The notes beneath the pieces were generated by a model. That model did not search any database, had not been told where the DNA came from, and saw only the letters and a program-made list of their open reading frames with translations. A stretch of DNA of 64,000 bases from Streptomyces sp. CNH099 (GTDB lineage: Bacteria > Actinomycetota > Actinomycetes > Streptomycetales > Streptomycetaceae). Position 1 is the first letter of the stretch; every line of letters starts with the position of its first letter. The stretch spans positions 744,186 through 808,185 of the forward strand of contig AZWL01000001.1 in assembly GCA_000514715.1 (NCBI GenBank), read 5' to 3'. Position numbers and translations under genes: made by a program. Below are positions 26,585 to 35,584 of the stretch, piece by piece.

Positions 26585-28219
26585 ATGTCCGACCCACTGC
26601 ACGCCTGGAGCCGCCGGAGGATGCTCACAGCCGCCTCCGGCCTGACCGCCGCTGCCGCCCTTCCCCTCGCGCACTCCGCACACGCCCGGCCGGCCGCGGC
26701 GTCCCCCGCCGCGGGGGACGCCGCGCTGGCGACGTACACCAACCCCGTTCTGTGGCAGGACTTCGCGGACATCGACATCATCCGCGTCGGCGACACCTAC
26801 TACTACTCCGCGTCGACCATGCACTACTCGCCCGGCGCGCCCATCCTGCGCTCCTACGACCTGGTCAACTGGGAGTTCGCCGGCCACTCGGTGCCGGTGC
26901 TGGACTTCGGGAGCAAGTACGACCTCGACGGCGGCCGCGGCTACGTCCGCGGCATCTGGGCCTCCTCCCTGGGCTACCGTCCCAGCAACCGCACCTTCTA
27001 CTGGGTGGGTCAGATCGACTTCGCGCGCACCTACCTCTACACCGCCGCCTCCGTCGAGGGGCCGTGGGCCAGACACGCCTCGCTCGGCAGCGTCTACTTC
27101 GACGCGGGGCTGCTGTTCGACGACGACGACACCCCGTACGTGGCCTACGGCAACACCGCGATCCACGTCGCCCAGCTCTCGCCGGACGCGCGCACCCAGG
27201 TCCGCTCCCGGCAGGTGTTCAGCACCCCGCCGAGCGTCGGCACCCTGGAGGGAGCCCGCTTCTACAAGATCAACGGGAACTACTACATCTTCCTGACCCG
27301 GCCCGCCAACGGCCAGTACATCCTGAAGTCCACCTCCGGCCCGTTCGGCCCGTACGAGATGCGGCAGGTGCTCCTCGACCTGCCGGGACCGATCGCCGGC
27401 GGCGGAGTGCCCCACCAGGGCGGCCTGGTGAGCACCCCGGACGGCGGGTGGCACTACTTGGCCTTCATCGACGCCTACCCCGGCGGCCGGGTCCCGGCGC
27501 TCGCCCCGATCACGTGGACCTGGGACGGCTGGCCCGTGCTGCAACTCGTCAACGGTGCCTGGGGGCAGTCGTACACCGCACCGCTTCCCCTGCGCCCCGT
27601 CGCGCCGATGACCGGCACGGACACCTTCCCGGGCACCCGGCTCAGCCCGCGGTGGGAGTGGAACCACAACCCCGACACCGGCAGATTCTCCGTCGGCGAC
27701 GGGCTGACGCTGCGCACCGCGACGGTGACCGCCGACCTGTACTCCGCCCGCAACACCCTCACGCACCGCATCCAGGGACCCGCCTCCACCGCCACCATCG
27801 AACTCGACTGCTCCCAGATGGCCGACGGCGACCGGGCGGGGCTCGCCATGCTGCGTGACTCCTCCGCCTGGATCGGCCTCAAGCGCGACGGCGGCACGAC
27901 GCGCGTGGTGATGGTCGACGGGCTGACCATGGACGGCAACTGGAACACCACCGGCACCGGCACCGAGCGCGCGAGCACGGGCTTCGCGGGCAGCCGGATC
28001 TGGCTGCGGGTCCAGGCCGACATCCGGCCCGGGGCCGGGCGGCAGGCCCGGTTCTCCTACAGCACCGACGGCAGCGGCTACAGCCCGCTCGGCCCCGCCT
28101 TCACCCTCAACAACGCCTGGCAGTTCTTCATGGGCTACCGCTACGCGATCTTCAACCACGCCACCCGGCAGCTCGGCGGCAGCGTCCGGGTGGCCCGGTT
28201 CGACCTGACGGCGCCCTAG
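26585..28219 (+). CDS. Secreted GH43 glycosidase (beta-xylosidase/arabinofuranosidase type)
   Basis: A 544-residue exported enzyme. The Arg-rich start SRRRMLTAASGL resembles a Tat signal. The GH43 five-bladed propeller starts TNPVLWQDFADIDIIRVGD, which supplies the catalytic base Asp. DAGLLFDDDDTPYVAYG holds the pKa-modulating Asp region and LEGARFYKINGNYY the general acid Glu. Residues about 345-544 form the beta-sandwich often attached to xylosidase-type GH43 proteins. Starts 34 bp after the GH27 stop. Specific substrate unresolved. Confidence 0.88.
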   Translation: MSDPLHAWSRRRMLTAASGLTAAAALPLAHSAHARPAAASPAAGDAALATYTNPVLWQDFADIDIIRVGDTYYYSASTMHYSPGAPILRSYDLVNWEFAGHSVPVLDFGSKYDLDGGRGYVRGIWASSLGYRPSNRTFYWVGQIDFARTYLYTAASVEGPWARHASLGSVYFDAGLLFDDDDTPYVAYGNTAIHVAQLSPDARTQVRSRQVFSTPPSVGTLEGARFYKINGNYYIFLTRPANGQYILKSTSGPFGPYEMRQVLLDLPGPIAGGGVPHQGGLVSTPDGGWHYLAFIDAYPGGRVPALAPITWTWDGWPVLQLVNGAWGQSYTAPLPLRPVAPMTGTDTFPGTRLSPRWEWNHNPDTGRFSVGDGLTLRTATVTADLYSARNTLTHRIQGPASTATIELDCSQMADGDRAGLAMLRDSSAWIGLKRDGGTTRVVMVDGLTMDGNWNTTGTGTERASTGFAGSRIWLRVQADIRPGAGRQARFSYSTDGSGYSPLGPAFTLNNAWQFFMGYRYAIFNHATRQLGGSVRVARFDLTAP

Positions 28220-28240
28220 CCGGGCGCCGCACGTGCGAAG

Positions 28241-28279
28241 CCCGGCCGTGGTGGGCGGTGGTCCGCGCCCGCGGCCGGG
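28241..28279. terminator. Bidirectional terminator between GH43 and GH95
   Basis: Outer arms CCCGGCCG (28241-28248) and CGGCCGGG (28272-28279), with a further inner pairing GGGCG/CGCCC. Lies between convergent genes. Confidence 0.6.
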
Positions 28280-28299
28280 CGAGCGGTCGTTCCCGCGCC

Positions 28300-30738
28300 T
28301 CAGCTACGCCGCTCTTCCAGCGCGTTCGCACGATACGTGTGCCCCTGCCGGGCGGCGAACCCGATCAGATCCGGCTCGGTCTGCTCGGGCTGGACCGGGT
28401 CGCCGCCGGTCAGGTCGAGGACCTCGTAGCCGCCGCGGAACATCCGGCTGCGGACCTTCACCGCCCCGTCGCGGTCGGGCGTGAGCGAGAGCCGCGTGGC
28501 CCGGCCGGCGGTCCATGCGGCGCCGACCGTGTAGCCGCCGCGTCCGCGCAGGCCCTCGACGCTCCCGTCCGGCCAGGCCGGCGGCAGCGCGGGCAGCAGA
28601 TGGAGTTCGCCGTGGTGGCTGTGCAGCAGCATCTCGGCGATGCCGGACGTCGCACCGAAGTTGCCGTCGATCTGGAACGGCGGGTGCAGGTCGAACATGT
28701 TGGGCGCGAGCCTGTCGGGCGTCACGAGGTCGCGGATCAGGTCGTGTGCCCGGCCGCCCTCCTCCATCCGCGCCCAGTAATTGATCTTCCACGCCAGCGA
28801 CCAGCCGGTTCCGTCGTCGCCACGCAACTCCAGGGTCCGCCGGGCGGCGTCGAACAGCTCGGGTGTGCCGCGCCTGGTGATCTGGTTGCTCGGGTGCAGG
28901 CCGTAGAGGTGCGAGATGTGCCGGTGGAACTGCTCGGTCTCCGTCCAGTCGTGGAGCCACTCCTGGACGTTGCCGCGGGAGCCGATCCGCGTCGGGGCCA
29001 GCCGCTCCCGTGCGGCGAGGACCTGTGCGCGGAAGCCGGCGTCCACGCCGAGGACCTCGCCGGCCCGGGCGCAGCCGTCGAACAGGTCGCGCAGGATCTG
29101 CATGTCCATGGTGGGGCCGGCGCAGACGGACGCGTTCGGGTGGTGGGCCAGCTCCGGCGAGTTCGACGGGTTGGTGACCAGCCATCCCCGGTCCGGTTCC
29201 TCCACCAGCGTGTCGAGGAAGAACTGCGCGGCGCCCTTCACCGCGGGGTAGTGGGCACGCAGGAAGTCGACGTCGCCGGTGTACCGGTAGTGGTCCCAGA
29301 CCAGGGTGGCGAGCCATGCCCCGCCGGTCTGCCACATGCCCCAGAACGCCCCGTCCACGACCGAGGTCCCCCGCCACCCGTCGGTGTTGTGGTGGGTGAC
29401 CCAGCCGCGGGCGCCGTACTGCACCTGTGCCGTGCGGGCGCCGGCGACCGCCAGGTCGTCGATCATGTCGAACACCGGCTCGTAGCACTCGGAGAGGTTC
29501 GTCGAGTCGGCCGGCCAGTAGTTCATCGGCAGGTTGGCGTTGAGGGTGTACTTGGAGTCCCACGGCGGGCTCATCAGGTCGTTCCAGATGCCCTGGAGGT
29601 TGGCCGGCTGGGTGCCGGGCCGCGAGGAGGAGATCAGCAGGTAGCGGCCGTACTGGAAGAGCAGGGCGGAGAACTGCGGGTCGTCGGTGCCGCTGTGCTG
29701 CGCGATGCGCACGTCGGTCGGCTGGTCGGCCGCGCCCGTGCGGCCGAGGTCGAGGGTGGTCCGCCGGAACAGCTCCTGGTAGTCGGCCACGTGCCGGCCG
29801 CGCAGGTCCTCGTACGTGCGGGCCTGGGCGGCGTCGAGGTGCCTGTGGGCGATGCTCCGGTGGTCGCCGCTCACGTTCCGGTAGTCGACGTAGCTGGTGC
29901 CGATGGAGACCAGCAGCGTGACGCTGTCCGCGTCCGACACCCGGAGCGTGCCGCCGGAGCCGGACACCGTGCCTCCCTCGGCGACGGCCCTGGCCAGCGC
30001 GAGGAACCGGACCGAGCCGGCGATGCCCTCCATGCTGCCCGAGATGCCTTCCAGCGCGATCGTCGTTCCGTCGGGGCTGGCGGTCGAGGCGCTCTGCGGG
30101 CTGGTGAACGCGGCCGTGAACGAGATCGAGCCGGGCGTATCGGCGGTCAGGCGCATGACAATCACCTGGTCCGGTGCGCTGGCGATCACCTCGCGGTGGA
30201 ACCGCACGCCGTCCGCCGCGTAGGTCACCGCGGTGGTGGCGGTGGTGAGGTCGAGCCACCGTCGGTACTCGGACGTTCCAGCGGCGCCGGGAAGGGTGAG
30301 GGTGAGGTCGCCGACAGGCTGGTAGGCCAGCTCTCCGGCCGGCCGGCCGAGCATCGTCCGGTCGATCAGCGACTGCGCCTGCTCCCACTGGCCGTCGAAG
30401 ACCAGTTGCCGGATCTGCGGCAGGGCCTCGGCACCCCGCGGGTTGGCGGGATCGTAGGGACCGCCCGCCCAGAGGGTGTCCTCGTTGAGCTGGAGCCGCT
30501 CGGTGCCGACGTTCCCGAAGACCATGGCGCCGAGGCGGCCGGCCCCGACCGGCAGCGCACGCAGCCAGTCCGAGCCGGCCGGCTCGTCGTACCACAGCGC
30601 CAGGTCGTCGACCGCCCGTACCTCCGGGGGCGCGGCCGAGTCGGCGCGGGCGGCGGCCGTCCACGGGACAGGCAGCACGGCGGCTCCCGTGCCCACCGCG
30701 CCGAGCCTCATCATCTGCCTGCGCGTCAGTCTCCGCAT
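28300..30738 (-). CDS. Secreted GH95 alpha-L-fucosidase/alpha-L-galactosidase
   Basis: An 812-residue exported glycosidase with a twin-arginine-like signal (RRLTRRQMMRLGAVGTGAAV) cleaved near ARADS. The GH95 fold is shown by DWLRALPVGAGRLGAMVFG and LQLNEDTLWAGGPYDPANP at the N terminus. The core contains NLQGIWNDLMSPPWDSKYT and NANLPMNYWPA, which hold the Asn residues used in catalysis. HPPFQIDGNFGATSGIAEML, near 695-714, contains the region of the catalytic Asp. GGAGGA precedes the ATG at 30738. Probably trims fucose or L-galactose from xyloglucan or pectin side chains. The FadR-type gene at 31128 reads divergently. Confidence 0.9.
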   Translation of the reverse strand: MRRLTRRQMMRLGAVGTGAAVLPVPWTAAARADSAAPPEVRAVDDLALWYDEPAGSDWLRALPVGAGRLGAMVFGNVGTERLQLNEDTLWAGGPYDPANPRGAEALPQIRQLVFDGQWEQAQSLIDRTMLGRPAGELAYQPVGDLTLTLPGAAGTSEYRRWLDLTTATTAVTYAADGVRFHREVIASAPDQVIVMRLTADTPGSISFTAAFTSPQSASTASPDGTTIALEGISGSMEGIAGSVRFLALARAVAEGGTVSGSGGTLRVSDADSVTLLVSIGTSYVDYRNVSGDHRSIAHRHLDAAQARTYEDLRGRHVADYQELFRRTTLDLGRTGAADQPTDVRIAQHSGTDDPQFSALLFQYGRYLLISSSRPGTQPANLQGIWNDLMSPPWDSKYTLNANLPMNYWPADSTNLSECYEPVFDMIDDLAVAGARTAQVQYGARGWVTHHNTDGWRGTSVVDGAFWGMWQTGGAWLATLVWDHYRYTGDVDFLRAHYPAVKGAAQFFLDTLVEEPDRGWLVTNPSNSPELAHHPNASVCAGPTMDMQILRDLFDGCARAGEVLGVDAGFRAQVLAARERLAPTRIGSRGNVQEWLHDWTETEQFHRHISHLYGLHPSNQITRRGTPELFDAARRTLELRGDDGTGWSLAWKINYWARMEEGGRAHDLIRDLVTPDRLAPNMFDLHPPFQIDGNFGATSGIAEMLLHSHHGELHLLPALPPAWPDGSVEGLRGRGGYTVGAAWTAGRATRLSLTPDRDGAVKVRSRMFRGGYEVLDLTGGDPVQPEQTEPDLIGFAARQGHTYRANALEERRS

Positions 30739-30930
30739 GCTGATCCTCCACTGGGTCCTGGCAGGGTCCCGGCGGTTCCCTCGGCGCTCAGGTGGCCGGG
30801 CGGGCGACGGCGCGGCCGACGGCCCCGGCAGGCGCGGCTCAGTACGGGCGAAAGGCACGGTCAACGCAGCCTCAGCGGGCCTGCGGCCACCTCCGGTACG
30901 CCGATGACCTCATCGGGCGTGACACTCCGG

Positions 30931-30943
30931 AGACATTAAATGT
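30931..30943. promoter_or_regulatory. Operator-like palindrome GACATTAAATGTC
   Basis: A perfect 13-bp palindrome around a central A in the divergent GH95/GntR intergenic region. The half-site GACAT recurs at 31073. Gap 30739-31127 (389 bp) holds only this and the next site as recognisable features. Confidence 0.55.
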
Positions 30944-31073
30944 CCGATGACACCCACGCAACCCTTCTCACGAAGACTTCGACCGCGCACAATGAAAATG
31001 CCTTGGTTTACACGCCTGATGCACCGGATGTCCGCGGAGGAAACCGCGTCCCATCGACGGTTCGACCGCCCGG

Positions 31074-31084
31074 ACATCAGATGT
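31074..31084. promoter_or_regulatory. Operator-like palindrome ACATCAGATGT
   Basis: A perfect 11-bp palindrome around a central A, 44 bp before the FadR-type start codon and sharing an ACAT half-site with the palindrome at 30931. The position suits autoregulation. Confidence 0.5.
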
Positions 31085-31127
31085 ATTGTGCTGCGCACAC
31101 CCGGAGGCCGACGCTGGAGGCCGAGCG

Positions 31128-31829
31128 ATGTCACTGACCGACAAGGCGATCAGGCGCATTCGGGAGCTGATCGCTTCGGGCGAGCTGCCGCCGGGCGCGA
31201 AGCTGCCGCCGGAGCAGCAACTGGCCGCCGAGCTGGGCCTGTCCCGAGGGCTGATGCGCGAGGCGGTCAAGGCGCTCGTCGTCGCGCGGGTACTGGAGAT
31301 CCGCAGGGGTGACGGCACGTACGTCACGACCCTGGAGCCGAGGGTGCTGCTCGAAGGGCTGGGCTCCGCAGTCGAACTGCTCCAGGGCGACACCCTGCTG
31401 GAGCTGACCGAGGCGCGCCGGCTCCTCGAGCCGGCCGCCGCCGGTCTGGCCGCCACCCGCATCTCGGCCGAGGAACTCGCCGGGGTGGCGGGGCATCTGG
31501 ACGCCATGCGTGCGGCCAGGGACGACGTCGAACTGCTCAACAAGCACGACGCGGCCTTCCACCAGGCCGTCGCCTCCGCCACCGGCAACCAGACGCTGGC
31601 GAGCCTGCTGGAGGGCATCTCCGGCCGGACGGTACGGGCCCGGGTCTGGCGCGGGATGGTCGACGGGGACGTCGCCGGCCGGACACTCGCCCAGCACCAG
31701 GACATCTACGACGCACTGGCCGCCGGCGACGCCGCGCTCGCCGAGGCCGCCGCGCTCATCCACGTCAGCACCACCGAGGCGTGGCTCCGCAGACACCTCG
31801 CGCCGGCCGCGGAGCCCGGCCCTCGATGA
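31128..31829 (+). CDS. GntR-family FadR-type (FCD) regulator
   Basis: A 233-residue regulator with a winged helix (KLPPEQQLAAELGLSRGLMR with the GDGTYV wing, residues 1-70) and an FCD sensor (about 80-225) with KHDAAFHQAVASATGN and QHQDIYDALAAGDAALAEAA, whose His residues usually bind metal. The ATG at 31128 follows GGAGG, so it is preferred to the upstream in-frame start at 31086, which would overlap the palindrome region. Divergent from GH95 and upstream of the xylan operon. Its targets are probably the GH95 gene and itself. Confidence 0.85.
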   Translation: MSLTDKAIRRIRELIASGELPPGAKLPPEQQLAAELGLSRGLMREAVKALVVARVLEIRRGDGTYVTTLEPRVLLEGLGSAVELLQGDTLLELTEARRLLEPAAAGLAATRISAEELAGVAGHLDAMRAARDDVELLNKHDAAFHQAVASATGNQTLASLLEGISGRTVRARVWRGMVDGDVAGRTLAQHQDIYDALAAGDAALAEAAALIHVSTTEAWLRRHLAPAAEPGPR

Positions 31830-31863
31830 CCGCCTCTCCCGCCGAAGCCGACGGCGTCGACCT

Positions 31864-31876
31864 TCGAAAATTTCGA
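31864..31876. promoter_or_regulatory. Xylanolytic-type palindrome TCGAAAATTTCGA
   Basis: A perfect 13-bp palindrome containing the CGAAA-N-TTTCG core, upstream of the GH62/esterase/GH10 operon. Same element type and relative position as 846-858 before the other GH62 gene. Gap 31830-32149 holds this, a promoter and a second repeat, and no gene. Confidence 0.65.
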
Positions 31877-31907
31877 CTCTGTTTCCGAATCATTTCAGCG
31901 AAGGGGG

Positions 31908-31937
31908 TTGACGCACCGCCACCCACCCCCTCAGCAT
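31908..31937 (+). promoter_or_regulatory. Putative promoter of the xylan operon
   Basis: -35 TTGACG (31908-31913) and -10 CAGCAT (31932-31937), spacer 18 bp. It matches the order seen before the first GH62 gene (palindrome, TTGACG, xAGCAT, GTTCG-N6-CGAAC). Confidence 0.45.
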
Positions 31938-31960
31938 CCATGTCTGAGAGTTCGACCATA

Positions 31961-31976
31961 GTTCGGCATATCGAAC
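31961..31976. promoter_or_regulatory. Inverted repeat GTTCG-N6-CGAAC before the second GH62 gene
   Basis: GTTCG GCATAT CGAAC lies 23 bp downstream of the proposed -10, compared with 25 bp at the first GH62 gene. Identical arms, different spacer: the pattern expected of a true operator. Confidence 0.6.
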
Positions 31977-32149
31977 ACTCGGGGCCTCTTCGGCCTGCGG
32001 GACCCCGCAGGCCGTCGCGCACGGCAGCACTCGCACAGCCAGTTCTTTCGTTCCGGTGAGGCTCTCCCGCGCATGTCCGGGATCTCGGACAGTTCGAGGG
32101 CACGCGACCGCGTGGTGGGCCCCCGGCTGACCTCCGATGGAGAACCCCC

Positions 32150-33265
32150 ATGCCTCTGTCGAAACACCGCCGGCGCGCGCGGCCGATACGGACGGCCGCC
32201 GCCGTCCTCCTCGGTCTCTCGCTGGCCTGGTTCGCCGTCCCCGCCGAGTCCGCTCCCCTGCGTACGCCCGCATCGGCGACGGACGGACACGCGGCGGCCC
32301 AGCAGGAGTTGCCCGACAGCTTCGAGTGGTCGTCCACCGGCCCGCTGATCTCACCTCAGCCGGGCCTCGACTCCGTCGCGGCGAAGGACCCGTCCGTCGT
32401 CCAGGACGAGGACGGGACCTGGCACGTCTTCTTCACGAGGGTCGACACCACCGGCGACTGGGGCCTGGCGCACACCGCCTTCGACGACTGGTCCCAGGCC
32501 GCCGACGCGGAGCAGACCGACCTGGAGACCGCCTCCGGCGTCGGCTCCGGCTACCGGGCCGCGCCGCACGCCTTCTACTTCGCCCCGAAGGACGAGTGGT
32601 ACCTGGTCTACCAGACGGGTCTGCCCTCGTTCTCCACCAGCACCGACCCCGACGACCCCACCAGCTGGTCGGCGCCGCGGAACTTCATGGACAGCATGCC
32701 CGACATCGTCAGGGAGAACATCGGCGACGGCTACTGGCTGGACTTCTACGTCATCTGCGACGACACCCGCTGCTACCTGTTCTCCGCCGACGACAACGGC
32801 CACGTCTACCGGTCGGAGACCACCGTCGCCGAATTCCCCGACGGCTTCGGCAACACCCGGATCGTGCTGTCGGACACCAAGAACAACCTCTTCGAAGGCG
32901 GCGCCGTCTACCGCGTCGAAGGCACCGGCACCTACCTGCTGCTCTGGGAGGCCATCGGCAGCGACGGCCGCCGCTGGTACCGCTCCTTCACCTCGCAGAG
33001 CCTGAGCGGCCAGTGGCAACCGCTCGCCGACACCGAGGCCAACCCGTTCGCCCGCAGCAACAACGTCGCCTTCGAAGGCGGCAACGCCTGGACACGGGAC
33101 ATCAGCCACGGCGAGCTGATCCGCACGACCCACGACCAGACCATGACCCTGGACCCCTGCGACATCCGGCTCCTCTACCAGGGCATGGACCCGAACGCCG
33201 GCGGCGAGTACTCCCAGCTGCCCTGGCGCCTGGCTCTCGCCACCCACACCAACTCCGCCTGCTGA
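32150..33265 (+). CDS. Secreted GH62 alpha-L-arabinofuranosidase
   Basis: A 371-residue secreted enzyme that removes arabinose from arabinoxylan. Signal peptide about 1-34 (cleaved near AESAP). Single GH62 five-bladed propeller from FEWSSTGPLISPQPGLDSV. It has AAKDPSVVQDEDGTWHVFFT (catalytic base Asp region), GYWLDFYVICDDTRCYLF and NLFEGGAVYRVEG (general acid Glu region), with a WRLALATHTNSAC end. No carbohydrate-binding module, unlike the enzyme at the left edge. First gene of a three-gene xylan operon with an esterase and a GH10 xylanase; the promoter carries the two palindromes above. Confidence 0.93.
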   Translation: MPLSKHRRRARPIRTAAAVLLGLSLAWFAVPAESAPLRTPASATDGHAAAQQELPDSFEWSSTGPLISPQPGLDSVAAKDPSVVQDEDGTWHVFFTRVDTTGDWGLAHTAFDDWSQAADAEQTDLETASGVGSGYRAAPHAFYFAPKDEWYLVYQTGLPSFSTSTDPDDPTSWSAPRNFMDSMPDIVRENIGDGYWLDFYVICDDTRCYLFSADDNGHVYRSETTVAEFPDGFGNTRIVLSDTKNNLFEGGAVYRVEGTGTYLLLWEAIGSDGRRWYRSFTSQSLSGQWQPLADTEANPFARSNNVAFEGGNAWTRDISHGELIRTTHDQTMTLDPCDIRLLYQGMDPNAGGEYSQLPWRLALATHTNSAC

Positions 33266-33319
33266 ACCCCCGGGCGGACACCGCAAGGATCCCCTCCCCC
33301 CACACAGGAGTGTCTTCGT

Positions 33320-34246
33320 ATGTCCATGAACAGGCGCACCGCCCTGGGCGCCGCGCTGGGTCTGGGTATCGCCGGAACGACGGGTGCCGCCACCCTGCTC
33401 GGCGCCGCACCCGCCGTCGGCAGCCCGACCCGCCGGGCGGTACTCCCCCGGCAGGCACCGACCCAGGACTTCGCCATCGGAGTGCGGCAGTTCAACTGGA
33501 GCCGCGGCAACCGCTCGCTCTTCACCAAGATCTTCTACCCGGCCGCCGGGAACCCCGGCGGCAACCCCGTGCCCGACGCCCCGCTCGCCGACGGCGTGTT
33601 CCCCGTCGCCCACTGGAACCACGGCGCGTACGGCAACTCCGACTCCTACGCCTCGCAGACGCACGCGATAGCGTCCGCCGGCTTCATCTGCCCCGCCCCC
33701 TCGATCAGCGACAACACCAACATCGGCTCCGTGTACGGGGGCGAGTGGTCCAGGGACGTCTCCGAGGTCATCACCCGGACCCTGGCGCTGAACGACTCCG
33801 GCAGCCCCTTCGCCGGACACATCGACACCGCGGCCGGCGTCGGCGTCTCCGGCCACTCGATGGGCGGCATGACCGTCCACGGCCTGCTGACCAACTGGCC
33901 GGACGACCGGATCAGAGCCGCCGTCCCGGTCGCCTGCGTGGACATGGGCAACCCCGCGGGGCTGGACGCCAACGTGCTGTTCATCCACGGCGACCAGGAC
34001 CCCACCTGCCAGTACAGCCTGGCCCGCCAGGCGTACGCGGAGCTGCCCGCCCCCAAGGCGTTCCTCACCCACGTCGGCGCGGACCACGCCGCGTACCTCA
34101 ACCCGGGCTTCCCGACCTTCGACCAGACCCAGAACACCCTCGTGGACTGGTTCCGCTGGAGCCTGTACGGCGACACCGCCGCCCGCGACCGCCTCCCCGG
34201 AGGCGCCACCGCACCCGGCACCGCCTGGGAAGCCGTCCTCGACTGA
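33320..34246 (+). CDS. Secreted alpha/beta-hydrolase, esterase-like
   Basis: A 308-residue exported hydrolase. N-terminal signal with MNRRTALGAALGLGIAGTTG (Tat-like), mature start near residue 45. Nucleophile Ser180 in GVSGHSMGG; probable Asp in FIHGDQDPT and His in VGADHAAYLN complete the triad. It belongs to the dienelactone-hydrolase/cutinase-like group. Between GH62 and GH10 genes a xylan-directed acetyl or feruloyl esterase is plausible, which would also release the hydroxycinnamates used by the right-hand gene cluster. The ester substrate is inference only. Confidence 0.8.
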   Translation: MSMNRRTALGAALGLGIAGTTGAATLLGAAPAVGSPTRRAVLPRQAPTQDFAIGVRQFNWSRGNRSLFTKIFYPAAGNPGGNPVPDAPLADGVFPVAHWNHGAYGNSDSYASQTHAIASAGFICPAPSISDNTNIGSVYGGEWSRDVSEVITRTLALNDSGSPFAGHIDTAAGVGVSGHSMGGMTVHGLLTNWPDDRIRAAVPVACVDMGNPAGLDANVLFIHGDQDPTCQYSLARQAYAELPAPKAFLTHVGADHAAYLNPGFPTFDQTQNTLVDWFRWSLYGDTAARDRLPGGATAPGTAWEAVLD

Positions 34247-34256
34247 ACCACCGGGC

Positions 34257-34285
34257 GCCCGGTGCGGCCAGCGGCCGCACCGGGC
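34257..34285 (+). terminator. Tight 13-bp hairpin between esterase and xylanase genes
   Basis: GCCCGGTGCGGCC / GGCCGCACCGGGC with a 3-base AGC loop, 10 bp after the esterase stop codon. It may separate or attenuate expression of the GH10 gene. Confidence 0.65.
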
Positions 34286-34353
34286 CCTCAGCACCGCTTC
34301 CGGACAGGGCCCGACGGCACCTGTCACCCTCCACCGGAAAGCAAGGAGCAGCC

Positions 34354-35388
34354 ATGTCCAGCACCTCCCGCAAGCGGCCCGCACGCGGCCGGATCTGGTC
34401 CGCGGTCGTCGCGGCCGCGACGTCCGCCGGTCTGGCGGCGGCCGGTCTGCTGACGTTCTCCGGCACCGCCCACGCGGCCGACACGCTCGGCGCCGCGGCG
34501 GCCGAGAGCGGCCGCTACTACGGCGCCGCCGTGGCCCCCCACCTGCTCGGCGAGAGCGACTACGCGGCCACGCTGAACCGCGAGTTCAACAGCATCGTCG
34601 CCGAGAACGTCATGAAGTGGGACGCCACCGAGCCCAACCAGGGCCAGTTCACCTTCCAGGGCGGCGACCAGCTCGTCGCCCACGCCCAGAACAACGGCAT
34701 GTCCGTACGCGGCCACACCCTCGTCTGGCACGCCCAGCAACCCGGCTGGGTGCAGGGACTGACCGGCGACAGCCTGCGCCGGGCGATGCTCAACCACATC
34801 GACGGAGTCGCCGGCCACTACGCCGGGGACATCGACTCCTGGGACGTGGTCAACGAGGCGTTCGAATGGGACGGCAGCCGCCGCCAGTCCAACCTCCAGC
34901 AGCAGATCGGCAACGGCTGGATCGAGGACGCCTTCCGCGCCGCCGACGCCGCCGACCCCGCGGCGAAGCTCTGCTACAACGACTACGGCATCGACGGCGT
35001 CAACCTCAAGAGCGACGCCGTCTACCGCATGGTCCAGGACTTCCTCGCCCGCGGCGTGCCCATCGACTGCGTCGGCGTCCAGTCCCACCTCGACTCGAAC
35101 TCCGACCTCGGCACCTACCGGCAGAACCTGCAGCGCTTCGCCGACCTCGGCGTGGAGGTCCAGATCACCGAGCTGGACATCGGCGGCTCCGGCGCCGCCC
35201 AGGCCAACGCCTACCGCACGGTCACCGAGGCGTGCACGGCCGTCTCCCGCTGCACCGGCATCACCACCTGGGGCATCACCGACAAGTACTCCTGGCGCGG
35301 CCAGGACACACCGCTGCTGTTCGACAGCAACTACCAGAAGAAGCAGGCCTACGGCGCCGTACTGGAGGCGCTGAACAACGCCTCCTGA
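34354..35388 (+). CDS. Secreted GH10 endo-beta-1,4-xylanase
   Basis: A 344-residue secreted xylanase. Signal peptide about 1-42 (TAHAADT). Complete GH10 barrel with GHTLVWHAQQPGWV, acid/base Glu168 in DVVNEAF and nucleophile Glu273 in VQITELDIGG, plus WGITDKYSWR. No CBM13 or linker at the C terminus, so shorter than the classic Streptomyces XlnA. AAGGAG precedes the ATG. Last gene of the GH62/esterase/xylanase set. Confidence 0.95.
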   Translation: MSSTSRKRPARGRIWSAVVAAATSAGLAAAGLLTFSGTAHAADTLGAAAAESGRYYGAAVAPHLLGESDYAATLNREFNSIVAENVMKWDATEPNQGQFTFQGGDQLVAHAQNNGMSVRGHTLVWHAQQPGWVQGLTGDSLRRAMLNHIDGVAGHYAGDIDSWDVVNEAFEWDGSRRQSNLQQQIGNGWIEDAFRAADAADPAAKLCYNDYGIDGVNLKSDAVYRMVQDFLARGVPIDCVGVQSHLDSNSDLGTYRQNLQRFADLGVEVQITELDIGGSGAAQANAYRTVTEACTAVSRCTGITTWGITDKYSWRGQDTPLLFDSNYQKKQAYGAVLEALNNAS

Positions 35389-35584
35389 CGCCCGGCGTAG
35401 GCCGTCTCTCCAGCCGGGGGCGGGGCACCCGGAGGGCCCTGCCGAGCGCGGGTGGACCGCGCCCCGCCCCGGCACGACCGGAGGCCGAACCGCCCGCCCC
35501 CGGACAATCCCCACCAGCCGGCGCCGGGCCGGGCACGTCACCGACCGGAGCGCCGTCGAGACCACCACGGAAGGGAACATTCAC

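Noticed and set aside
24919..26796. Long leftward frame opposite the GH27 alpha-galactosidase gene
   Set aside because: Antisense shadow produced by GC3 bias; no recognisable motif and no ribosome-binding site.
28258..30939. Very long rightward reading frame (893 codons) opposite GH95
   Set aside because: It is the antisense shadow of a well-supported GH95 gene in high-GC DNA. Its protein is Arg/Gly/Val-rich and matches no domain.
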